A stretch of 5,148 nucleotides of DNA, taken from NCBI GenBank assembly GCA_946611445.1, contig CAMODP010000137.1:1-5148 (forward strand), written 5' to 3'. Under the pieces are notes generated by a model, which did no database searches, was not told where the DNA came from, and saw nothing but the letters and a program-made list of their open reading frames with translations. The position numbers were made by a program, and so were the translations under genes. The stretch comes from an uncultured Eubacterium sp. (lineage in GTDB: Bacteria; Bacillota; Clostridia; Lachnospirales; Lachnospiraceae). This document shows, in pieces, positions 1 through 5,148 of the stretch (the first letter of the stretch is position 1; each line of letters starts with the position of its first letter).

Positions 1-40
1 AAAAGGCTGCAGACGTTCCGGCGTGAGGTCTGCAGCCTTT
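1..40 (-). terminator. Rho-independent terminator of the HD-kinase gene
   Basis: A perfect 13-bp inverted repeat pairs AAAGGCTGCAGAC (2-14) with GTCTGCAGCCTTT (28-40) around a 13-nt loop. Read on the minus strand it begins 7 bases after the stop codon at 48-50 and runs into TTTT at the window edge, as expected for an intrinsic terminator. The tail is cut off by the window start. The plus-strand side also ends in CCTTTATTTG, so the hairpin could act in both directions for a convergent gene outside the window. Confidence 0.85.
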
Positions 41-47
41 ATTTGTA

Positions 48-1529
48 TCAGATCATCAGGCTGTCTACCCGCCCGATCAGATCCCGGATTTTTTCAACAA
101 GGGCACTTTTTTCTGCGCTCTTTTCAGGGGATGTCTCTCCTTTCAGTCGGATCCGTCCGATCTGACGGACATAAGCCAGGAGAGCGGCTTTGTCGGTCAC
201 TTCGCGGATCCGGTTTTTATCAGAGGTGTTCAGGTATTTCGCCATGAAGCGCTGGAAGAACCGCAGTGCAGTTTTATACGGAAAGCCCATGAAATCCTCT
301 ACAATGCGGGGATTTGTCTCGCCGAAGGCCACGTAGAACAGATACATGCCGGCAAGGTCGATGATGGGATGTCCGTAGGCGAGACGGTCCATGTCGACGA
401 GCAGAGGTTCTCCATTGTGGATAAAAACATTGCCGGTATGGTAATCTCCGTGCGTCAGATGCCTTGTCGGCGGCAACGCACGGAGCAGTTCCTGCACGCG
501 GTCTGCCAGACTGCTGTCCTCCAGACGCAGGCCGGCCTCTGTCCTCTCCATGAACCAGTTCACGGCGTTCGGAAAATCATCTTTTTCCATGTCCATTTCC
601 GTATCGTGAATCTGATGGGCAAGATTTGCCATGATTTCTGCGTAATACGGTACCCGGCTGGCGTCTCTGGCAATCAGCTGCGAGATGGTCATGGAATCCA
701 GCAGCTCGAACATGGCTCCGTACCGGTTGCCGACAGATACAATTCCGAAGGATATGGCCATCGGCAGACCTATGATAAACGCCTTTCTGGACAGCTCAAT
801 TTCCCGCTCAACGTCCGTATAGGTGTTGTTTTCATTGTAAACCTTGATAATAGTCTCGTCGTCGTACTGGTACACTGTTCCCTTTGCGCCGTAACCGATC
901 TGCCGGCAGCCGTCTACTGATACTTCCCGGTATTTCCGGAATCTGGTCTTGGCTGTATCAAATGTCTCGGGCCATACAAAATTGATGTGCTGGATGAATT
1001 CTTTATAGGCGCCGGTTTTGTTCAGGGCGTACTCAATATATTCCGCGACGGTCCGGTAGTACCAGCGGTGCATGTCAGGGTCGGACTGATGAAAAGAACT
1101 CCACAGATCCTCTCCCCGCTCGCTGTAGTCCCGGGAAATAGAGCGCAGATTGGACAGCTTGTCTGCGAGCCAGAGCATTTTGACGCCGGCATCACTGCTG
1201 TTTTTCAGGACAAGAAGAGATTCCTCCTTGCGCTTTTTCCAGGTGGAACCTTCATCCTCCTCCGGATATTTGTTTTCTGTCTCCGAAGCGACCAGACGCG
1301 CTACCCGATCTCCGAATCGGGCCTTTACTTCCGAGAGTGTGCCGTCTGTGTCCTCCACGACATCGTGAAGGACACCCGCGGCAATTATTTCCTGGTCATC
1401 CGTCATGGTTGACAGAATCTGGGCCACTTCCAGCGGGTGGAGAATATACGGGATATCGCTGTTTTTTCTCCGCACTCCCTGATGAAGAACGGTTGCATAG
1501 ATAATGGCTTCTTCCAGCAGATTCATCAT
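48..1529 (-). CDS. Two-domain protein: SpoT/Mesh1-like HD hydrolase domain fused to an APH-fold kinase domain
   Basis: Residue numbers count from the alternative TTG at 1574; subtract 15 for the ATG start used here. The N-terminal part (about 17-195) matches the metal-dependent HD hydrolase domain of RelA/SpoT and Mesh1 proteins. It has RRK at 35-37, PYILHP with H46, the HD pair H70-D71 followed by E74-D75 (LHDVVEDT), and the distal metal ligand D138 in LADKLSNLR. That is the full residue set known from bifunctional Rel hydrolases. The C-terminal part (about 222-505) is an aminoglycoside-phosphotransferase-like kinase: Gly-rich loop GYGAKGTVY (227-235), nucleotide-binding K244 in IIKVY, Brenner motif HGDYHTGN (375-382) with catalytic D377 and N382, and the metal-binding VDMD (393-396). 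It resembles the TIGR02172-type APH family, which is not necessarily tied to antibiotic resistance. There is no (p)ppGpp synthetase, TGS or ACT domain and no signal peptide, so it is probably cytosolic. The ATG at 1529 is preferred because the domain homology begins just after it and GGAAGGGG lies 14 nt upstream, although that spacing is long; the TTG at 1574 has no clear site. The substrates of both domains are unknown; alarmone or nucleotide hydrolysis plus small-molecule phosphorylation is inference. Confidence 0.85.
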   Translation of the reverse strand: MMNLLEEAIIYATVLHQGVRRKNSDIPYILHPLEVAQILSTMTDDQEIIAAGVLHDVVEDTDGTLSEVKARFGDRVARLVASETENKYPEEDEGSTWKKRKEESLLVLKNSSDAGVKMLWLADKLSNLRSISRDYSERGEDLWSSFHQSDPDMHRWYYRTVAEYIEYALNKTGAYKEFIQHINFVWPETFDTAKTRFRKYREVSVDGCRQIGYGAKGTVYQYDDETIIKVYNENNTYTDVEREIELSRKAFIIGLPMAISFGIVSVGNRYGAMFELLDSMTISQLIARDASRVPYYAEIMANLAHQIHDTEMDMEKDDFPNAVNWFMERTEAGLRLEDSSLADRVQELLRALPPTRHLTHGDYHTGNVFIHNGEPLLVDMDRLAYGHPIIDLAGMYLFYVAFGETNPRIVEDFMGFPYKTALRFFQRFMAKYLNTSDKNRIREVTDKAALLAYVRQIGRIRLKGETSPEKSAEKSALVEKIRDLIGRVDSLMI

Positions 1530-1651
1530 GGCGTTTTGTGATGCCCCTTCCTGTACGAAATAGAAAATGTGCAACTGCTCAGATCGACGGAAGGCGCGTC
1601 TGCGGCCTGATTCTGAATAGTCACAAAAATGTTAAACAATACAGAGCCGCG

Positions 1652-3100
1652 TCAGCCTTCTGCCGGCAGGAGCCGGATTCTGTACACTTCCCAGGTGTCG
1701 CTGCCGGAAGAATCGGATTTGCCGGCATAGAGGTAGTTGCCGGCGATGTTGATCTCATCATATTCCGGAGGCAGGAGCTCTTCTCCCGTAAACACATCAT
1801 ATACACAGTATTTTGTGCCGGATGAGGAGGTGAGACGGAAGGAGGCCAGGGCGGGAGCGAGGAGGTCTGCATCCGTGTTTTCTGTGTCAAGCTCTGTTCC
1901 GAATACCTCACCGGTATTCAGTGCCACCGGGTAATTGTCCTTGCCGAAATAGAGCTGATACGTGCTGCCTTCTTCCAGATCGGAGATAACAGCCTCGGGT
2001 GTAATGACAGAATACAGATCCGAATTTTCATGTGAAATATATCCGTATCCGCCGCAGACAAAACTGGTCAGGTCTACATCATCATCGACAACTGTTCCGT
2101 CAAAGTCGACGGCAATATAGTTGCCATCCGCGTCTTGTGTGCGGATGATATTGGCGGATGCATCGTACACAATGGGCAGGGCAGTCTCTGAGACACGGCT
2201 GCCGTTTATGTCGATCACATGATAGGGGGCATCGCTTTCTCCGTCATAAACACTGAAATAGTCCATCGCCGCACTGACAACACTGATGGAATAATCGGAC
2301 TGGAAGGTGTCGCTGCCGGTGCTGTCTACGATATAATAGGTGCCGTCGTTCGAGACAGTGATGGCGCTGTAGGAGGAGTCTGCCAGGTAGGCTTCAGATT
2401 CCCAGAGCGAATTGCCGTCGGGATCGTACATGGTAGCTGCCCCGTCGTGCTGAATGACAAAGGAACTGCCCAGATCATGGAGAGCATCCCTGGGAACGGA
2501 AGAAAACTCAAGGCCGGGGACGAACTGCTGCCGTTCGACGTCATATATGCGCATGTAGCCTTTGTACATGATATCTTCTTCTCCCACGCTGAGAGAAATC
2601 ATATCAGAAGTAAAATATATGATGCATTCGTCTTCATTGTCGGTCTCTTCTGTGGTATAGATCAGACCCACGAAACGGGCGCTGCCGTCTTCCCGGTTGC
2701 AGGGCATGACGATGGAAGCGGCTTCGTTCGCAACCAGGGTACTGCCGTCTGTCGTGTACAGGCCGGTGGTGTTCACGTTGTCTTCCTCCAGCGGGGTGCG
2801 GGCGCTGATCAGACCGCCGCCGAGGTAGTCTATATCATCAAGGTCAGACAGAAGGACATCTCCCGAGGCAGAGAGCAGATCGATGGTATCTCCGTTCCGC
2901 TGCATAAATGTATCGTATCCAAAATAGAAGGAACCGTCCGGATCCTCAAGCGTGCCGGCGGGCTCCAGCTCGTAATGCAGCAGAGATGTGTAATCAAGCC
3001 TTTCGATCTCGCGGCCGCCTTCGTCCTCTGCGGCGTATACAGCTGCGGAACTGAGGGTCAGGCCTGCAATCAGACCGGCTGCAAGCAATTTCTTTTTCAT
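1652..3100 (-). CDS. Secreted acidic protein of WG-like / beta-propeller-like repeats, function unknown
   Basis: The 482-residue product starts with MKKK and a hydrophobic stretch (about 5-20). A signal peptidase I site follows at about residue 23 (VYA before AED). There is no lipobox cysteine, C-terminal anchor, LPXTG motif or second membrane segment, so it is probably released from the cell. The mature part is very rich in Asp and Glu. It repeats short strand-turn-strand units such as YTTDGS, YDPDGN, IDINGS, VDFDGT and YDVFTGEELLPPEYDEI, as in WG-repeat or beta-propeller proteins. The match is by style; no family was identified with certainty, and no catalytic motif is visible. The ATG at 3100 is chosen over a TTG at 3106 because AGGGAGG (3108-3114) lies exactly 7 nt before the ATG but would abut the TTG. 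Its own promoter is at 3176-3204. It points away from murA and towards the HD-kinase gene, with no convincing terminator between the two, so read-through is possible. Confidence 0.8.
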   Translation of the reverse strand: MKKKLLAAGLIAGLTLSSAAVYAAEDEGGREIERLDYTSLLHYELEPAGTLEDPDGSFYFGYDTFMQRNGDTIDLLSASGDVLLSDLDDIDYLGGGLISARTPLEEDNVNTTGLYTTDGSTLVANEAASIVMPCNREDGSARFVGLIYTTEETDNEDECIIYFTSDMISLSVGEEDIMYKGYMRIYDVERQQFVPGLEFSSVPRDALHDLGSSFVIQHDGAATMYDPDGNSLWESEAYLADSSYSAITVSNDGTYYIVDSTGSDTFQSDYSISVVSAAMDYFSVYDGESDAPYHVIDINGSRVSETALPIVYDASANIIRTQDADGNYIAVDFDGTVVDDDVDLTSFVCGGYGYISHENSDLYSVITPEAVISDLEEGSTYQLYFGKDNYPVALNTGEVFGTELDTENTDADLLAPALASFRLTSSSGTKYCVYDVFTGEELLPPEYDEINIAGNYLYAGKSDSSGSDTWEVYRIRLLPAEG

Positions 3101-3107
3101 AGGCAAA

Positions 3108-3114
3108 CCTCCCT
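3108..3114 (-). promoter_or_regulatory. Ribosome binding site deciding the start of the secreted-protein gene
   Basis: On the minus strand the bases read AGGGAGG, followed by the 7-nt spacer TTTGCCT and ATG at 3100. The longer reading from TTG at 3106 would leave essentially no spacer, so the ATG is the likely start. Confidence 0.85.
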
Positions 3115-3175
3115 AAAAGACTGTGCGTTGAACAGATAATAAAAACAATTCATACAGTGGTTTACAGATAAATAA

Positions 3176-3204
3176 AGTATACCAATAAACAGGACCCGCC
3201 GCAA
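3176..3204 (-). promoter_or_regulatory. Sigma-A type promoter for the secreted-protein gene
   Basis: On the minus strand TTGCGG (3204-3199) and TATACT (3181-3176) are separated by 17 bases. The -10 box matches 5 of 6 consensus bases and the -35 box 3 of 6. Transcription would start near 3168, giving a 5' leader of about 68 nt that contains the AGGGAGG site. The pattern is plausible but not experimentally supported. Confidence 0.55.
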
Positions 3205-3214
3205 GGAGAGAAGG

Positions 3215-3271
3215 AAAACCGGGCCGGAATGCAGTTTTGTCAGAATCCGGGCGGAATTTCCGCCCGGTTTT
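3215..3271. repeat. Nested GC-rich inverted repeats between the divergent genes, terminator-like
   Basis: Three related arms are visible. Arm A (3215-3229) is AAAACCGGGCCGGAA, arm B (3247-3256) is CCGGGCGGAA, and arm C (3258-3271) is TTCCGCCCGGTTTT. B and C form a tight hairpin (CCGGGCGG/CCGCCCGG) followed by TTTT on the plus strand. A and C can instead pair over 14 bp with a single bulged C. A and B are near-copies of each other, so they compete for C. No gene ends on the plus strand just upstream. The element sits 4 bases before the murA -35 box and upstream of the opposing promoter. It could insulate the divergent transcripts, act as a terminator for stray transcription, or bind a regulator; the sequence does not decide. 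Confidence 0.55.
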
Positions 3272-3275
3272 GAGG

Positions 3276-3304
3276 TTTACAAACAGTGGGAGATGGGGTA
3301 AGAT
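3276..3304 (+). promoter_or_regulatory. Sigma-A type promoter for murA
   Basis: TTTACA (3276-3281, 5 of 6 consensus bases) and TAAGAT (3299-3304, 4 of 6) are separated by an ideal 17-base spacer. Transcription would begin near 3311 and give a murA leader of about 145 nt. Confidence 0.65.
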
Positions 3305-3307
3305 ATA

Positions 3308-3456
3308 TCCGCAGAAGTTTTTCGGCGGACTTATTGTGCTGTCGGACCTGCCTGTAACAGGAGGTAAGGGGACTGTTATGAGCGGGCTGCTATCACTGGC
3401 GACGGCCGCAAGGGGAGAAGAGTTCGGCTGTTGTCAAATAAATCCAGGGGTGGAGA
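3308..3456 (+). promoter_or_regulatory. Structured 5' leader of murA with a possible overlapping upstream ORF
   Basis: The first hairpin pairs TCCGC (3308-3312) with GCGGA (3325-3329), with a small inner stem. A second pairs ACCT-CCTG (3346-3354, one bulged G) with CAGG-AGGT (3358-3365) around a TAA loop, burying a consensus AGGAGGT site. Downstream AAGGGG (3366-3371) sits 6 nt before ATG at 3378. That ATG opens a 61-codon frame which crosses the murA start out of frame and stops at 3563. The murA site itself is AGGGGTGG (3446-3453), just before ATG at 3457. No known riboswitch class was recognised. A control role is inference from the layout. Confidence 0.3.
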
Positions 3457-4749
3457 ATGGACAAATATGTTATCAGGGGCGGCAATCCGCTGGTAGGCGA
3501 GGTCGAGATCGGCGGCGCCAAGAACGCGGCTCTTGCAATTCTGACTGCCGCCATTATGACTGATGAGACGGTTGTCGTGGACAATATTCCGGACGTCAGC
3601 GATATCAATGTACTGCTGGAAGCCATATCCGTGATCGGAGCAACGGTGGACCGTGTGGACAGACATACGGTGCGCATCAACGGCTCCACAATCGGGTCTG
3701 TCAGTGTCGACTACGAATTCATCAAGAAAATCAGGGCTTCTTATTATCTGCTGGGAGCTCTTCTCGGAAAATACAAACGGGCCGAGGTGCCGCTTCCGGG
3801 CGGCTGCAATATCGGCAGCAGGCCGATCGATCTTCATTTGAAGGGCTTCCGTGCGCTCGGTGCCACCGTGACGATCCGCAACGGGGTGATCTATGCCTCG
3901 GCGGATGATCTGCATGGCGCCCATATTTTCCTGGATACCGTTTCTGTCGGCGCGACAATCAATATTATGATGGCTGCGGCCATGGCACAGGGAAAGACGG
4001 TGATCGAGAATGCCGCGAGAGAGCCGCATGTCGTTGACGCCGCGAACTTCCTGAACAGCATGGGCGCGAATATCAAAGGCGCCGGCACGGATGTGATACG
4101 GGTCCGGGGCGTGGAGTCCCTGCACCGCACGTCATATACGGTTGTGCCGGATATGATCGAGGCCGGCACGTTTATGTTTGCCGCGGCGGCCACCCGGGGC
4201 GATATCCTGATGAAAAATGTGATTCCGAAGCATCTGGAGGCTATGACGGCGAAGCTGGTGGAGATCGGCTGCCAGGTTGAGGAATTTGATGATGCTGTCC
4301 GCATCAGCGCTAAGAGCAGACTGGGCAAGACTCATGTAAAGACGCTCCCGTATCCGGGTTTCCCGACCGACATGCAGCCGCAGATTGGCGTGGCGCTCTG
4401 CCTGGCCCGCGGCACCAGCATCGTTACAGAGAGCATTTTTGAAAACCGCTTTAAATATGTGGATGAACTCGCCAGGATGGGTGCCACGATCAAAGTCGAG
4501 GGCAATACAGCTATCATTGACGGGACGGAAACGCTGACCGGTGCACGGATCAGCGCGCCTGACCTGCGGGCAGGGGCGGCCCTTGTAATTGCCGGACTGG
4601 CAGCGGAGGGCGTCACGGTCATAGACGATATCGTATATATTCTCCGCGGATATGAAGATTTTGACAAGAAACTGAGAGATCTGGGCGCGGAGATTGAGCT
4701 GGTATCCGATGAAAGAGAAGTCCAGAAGTTCCGCCTGCGCACCGGCTGA
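3457..4749 (+). CDS. murA: UDP-N-acetylglucosamine 1-carboxyvinyltransferase (MurA)
   Basis: The enzyme transfers enolpyruvate from phosphoenolpyruvate to UDP-GlcNAc, the first committed cytosolic step of peptidoglycan synthesis. The 430-residue length is normal for the family, and the EPSP-synthase-like double-barrel fold is covered end to end. Key residues are all present: K22-N23 in GGAKNAAL, R93, the catalytic cysteine C117 in PGGCNIGSRPIDLHL with R122, D305 in YPGFPTDMQPQ, R331 in ENRFKYVDEL, D369/R371 in PDLRAGAALV and R397 in LRGYED. The cysteine is the residue that fosfomycin alkylates; in naturally resistant MurA forms it is Asp, so this copy looks of the sensitive type. ATG at 3457 follows AGGGGTGG closely and matches the usual MurA N-terminus (MDKYVIRGG). 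The gene is transcribed alone from its own promoter and ends at a hairpin. Many Bacillota carry two paralogues (murA and murZ/murAB); which one this is cannot be told from this window. Confidence 0.98.
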   Translation: MDKYVIRGGNPLVGEVEIGGAKNAALAILTAAIMTDETVVVDNIPDVSDINVLLEAISVIGATVDRVDRHTVRINGSTIGSVSVDYEFIKKIRASYYLLGALLGKYKRAEVPLPGGCNIGSRPIDLHLKGFRALGATVTIRNGVIYASADDLHGAHIFLDTVSVGATINIMMAAAMAQGKTVIENAAREPHVVDAANFLNSMGANIKGAGTDVIRVRGVESLHRTSYTVVPDMIEAGTFMFAAAATRGDILMKNVIPKHLEAMTAKLVEIGCQVEEFDDAVRISAKSRLGKTHVKTLPYPGFPTDMQPQIGVALCLARGTSIVTESIFENRFKYVDELARMGATIKVEGNTAIIDGTETLTGARISAPDLRAGAALVIAGLAAEGVTVIDDIVYILRGYEDFDKKLRDLGAEIELVSDEREVQKFRLRTG

Positions 4750-4772
4750 CAAAGGTGCGGCTCCGGCGCTGT

Positions 4773-4804
4773 GAAAGGCTGCCAGCCTCTGCCGGCAGCC
4801 TTTC
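4773..4804 (+). terminator. Rho-independent terminator after murA
   Basis: GAAAGGCTGCC (4773-4783) pairs perfectly over 11 bp with GGCAGCCTTTC (4794-4804) around a 10-nt loop, 23 bases past the murA stop. The T tract is short (CCTTTCTGG), so termination may be incomplete. Confidence 0.75.
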
Positions 4805-4831
4805 TGGATTATGTTATACAATGCCGTCAGG

Positions 4832-4860
4832 TATTTGTGCCTGCGCGGCCTGTATATAAT
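4832..4860 (+). promoter_or_regulatory. Promoter for the lipoprotein gene
   Basis: A perfect TATAAT box lies at 4855-4860 with upstream TGTA. The -35 region at the right spacing (TATTTG, 4832-4837) is poor, so only the -10 is firm. Transcription would start near 4867, about 34 nt before the start codon, downstream of the murA terminator. This makes the lipoprotein gene a separate unit. Confidence 0.6.
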
Positions 4861-4887
4861 TCCTTTTATTTTTTTCCTATTTATAAC

Positions 4888-4893
4888 AGGAGG
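4888..4893 (+). promoter_or_regulatory. Ribosome binding site of the lipoprotein gene
   Basis: A consensus AGGAGG is followed by a 7-nt spacer (AGTAAAT) and ATG at 4901. It fixes the start and suggests strong translation. Confidence 0.9.
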
Positions 4894-4900
4894 AGTAAAT

Positions 4901-5148
4901 ATGAAAAAGAAGATTATTGGCGTAGTGCTGTCTGCGGTGATGGTACTTGGCATGACTGCCTGCGGAGGCTCTGCTTCCAAGGCAGCGTCTGAAGCGACAG
5001 AAGCGGCCGCGTCAGCCGCAAGTTCCGCAGTCAGCAAAGCAGAGGAAGCTGCCAGTGAGGCAGAAGCGGCCGTCAGCTCTGCAGTGAGCGAGGCGGAGGA
5101 AGCCGCCAGCGAGGCAGAAGCAGCTGTCAGCTCCGCAGTGAGCGAGGC
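4901..5148 (+). CDS. Lipoprotein with Ala/Ser/Glu-rich tandem-repeat region (3' end missing)
   Basis: Only the first 82 codons are in the window and the frame is still open at the edge. The leader has MKKK, a hydrophobic core (about 5-17) and a lipobox ending in MTAC, with C21 as the predicted lipidated residue followed by GGS. This indicates lipoprotein signal peptidase processing and anchoring to the outer face of the membrane. From about residue 25 the chain is almost only Ala, Ser, Glu, Val and Lys. From residue 41 it is built of an 18-residue unit (SSAVSKAEEAASEAEAAV, then the same with E for K, then a third copy cut by the window). The region should be helical, possibly a coiled coil or a spacer lifting a globular domain through the wall. 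The functional domain is outside the window; a solute-binding protein is a common possibility for such leaders, but nothing here proves it. The start is fixed by AGGAGG 7 nt upstream. Confidence 0.85.
   Translation, partial: MKKKIIGVVLSAVMVLGMTACGGSASKAASEATEAAASAASSAVSKAEEAASEAEAAVSSAVSEAEEAASEAEAAVSSAVSE
5021..5148 (+). repeat. 54-bp in-frame tandem repeat within the lipoprotein gene
   Basis: Copy 1 is 5021-5074, copy 2 is 5075-5128, and copy 3 starts at 5129 and is cut after 20 bases. Copies 1 and 2 differ at 10 of 54 bases across 9 codons, yet only one codon changes the residue (Lys to Glu). The visible part of copy 3 differs from copy 2 at one silent base. More copies may follow beyond the window. 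Confidence 0.9.

Noticed and set aside
369..920. 183-codon plus-strand open frame opposite the kinase domain
   Set aside because: It is antisense to codons for conserved kinase motifs, with no recognisable domain of its own.
48..1529. Aminoglycoside resistance gene
   Set aside because: The APH fold is shared by many kinases of other substrates, and the fused HD domain and lack of resistance-gene context argue against naming it a resistance determinant.
1610..1639. Possible minus-strand promoter (TTGTTT, 18 bases, CAGAAT) before the HD-kinase gene
   Set aside because: Both boxes are weak (3 and 4 of 6 consensus bases) and the spacer is not ideal, so it is too uncertain to list as a feature; read-through from upstream is equally possible.
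1660..1669. Palindrome CTGCCGGCAG near the end of the secreted-protein gene as a terminator
   Set aside because: It is inside the coding region, too short and without a following T run.
2219..3139. 306-codon plus-strand open frame antisense to the secreted-protein gene
   Set aside because: It lies fully opposite a gene with a clear signal peptide, promoter and ribosome site. Its own product has no recognisable domain and its start lacks a ribosome site.
3237..3377. TTG-started extension of the upstream frame ahead of ATG 3378
   Set aside because: It runs through the inverted repeat and the murA promoter and has no ribosome binding site; only the portion from 3378 deserves attention.
3376..4125. 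249-codon minus-strand open frame opposite the first half of murA
   Set aside because: It is a mirror of conserved murA codons, with a His/Arg-rich product typical of antisense shadows.
4132..5037. 301-codon minus-strand open frame opposite murA and the lipoprotein start
   Set aside because: It crosses two well-supported genes, a terminator and a promoter; the product is composition-driven and matches no family.

Overview
The window looks like chromosomal DNA of a Gram-positive, low-to-moderate-GC Bacillota, most likely a gut or rumen Clostridia (Lachnospiraceae-like). The clues are strong AGGAGG-type ribosome binding sites, a lysine-led Ala/Ser-rich lipoprotein leader, a signal peptide followed by a very acidic secreted protein, and a typical Firmicutes MurA. 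This assignment is inferred from style and cannot be proved from the sequence alone.

Layout. Positions 1-3100 hold two genes on the minus strand. The upstream one (3100 to 1652) encodes a secreted acidic protein of repeated beta-strand/turn units, resembling WG-repeat or beta-propeller proteins. About 120 bases further along the same strand comes a two-domain protein (1529 to 48). It joins a SpoT/Mesh1-like HD (p)ppGpp-hydrolase-type domain to an aminoglycoside-phosphotransferase-fold kinase domain. A strong hairpin terminator at 1-40 closes this block. Both minus-strand genes can be read from an upstream TTG, but the ribosome binding site (3100) or the domain alignment (1529) favours the ATG starts used here.

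The roughly 350-base divergent intergenic region (3101-3456) carries a minus-strand promoter for the secreted-protein gene. It also holds a set of nested GC-rich inverted repeats (3215-3271), a good plus-strand promoter (3276-3304) and a structured murA leader of about 145 nt. The leader has two hairpins and a possible upstream ORF that overlaps the murA start.

On the plus strand, murA (3457-4749) is complete with all key catalytic residues, and is followed by a hairpin terminator (4773-4804). A separate promoter (TATAAT at 4855-4860) then drives a lipoprotein gene that starts at 4901 and runs off the window. Its visible mature part is an Ala/Ser/Glu low-complexity region built from an 18-residue (54-bp) tandem repeat.

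The genes share a cell-envelope flavour: peptidoglycan precursor synthesis, a lipoprotein and an exported protein. No single pathway ties them together. The most unusual item is the HD-kinase fusion, which has no synthetase domain and has intact-looking active sites in both halves.
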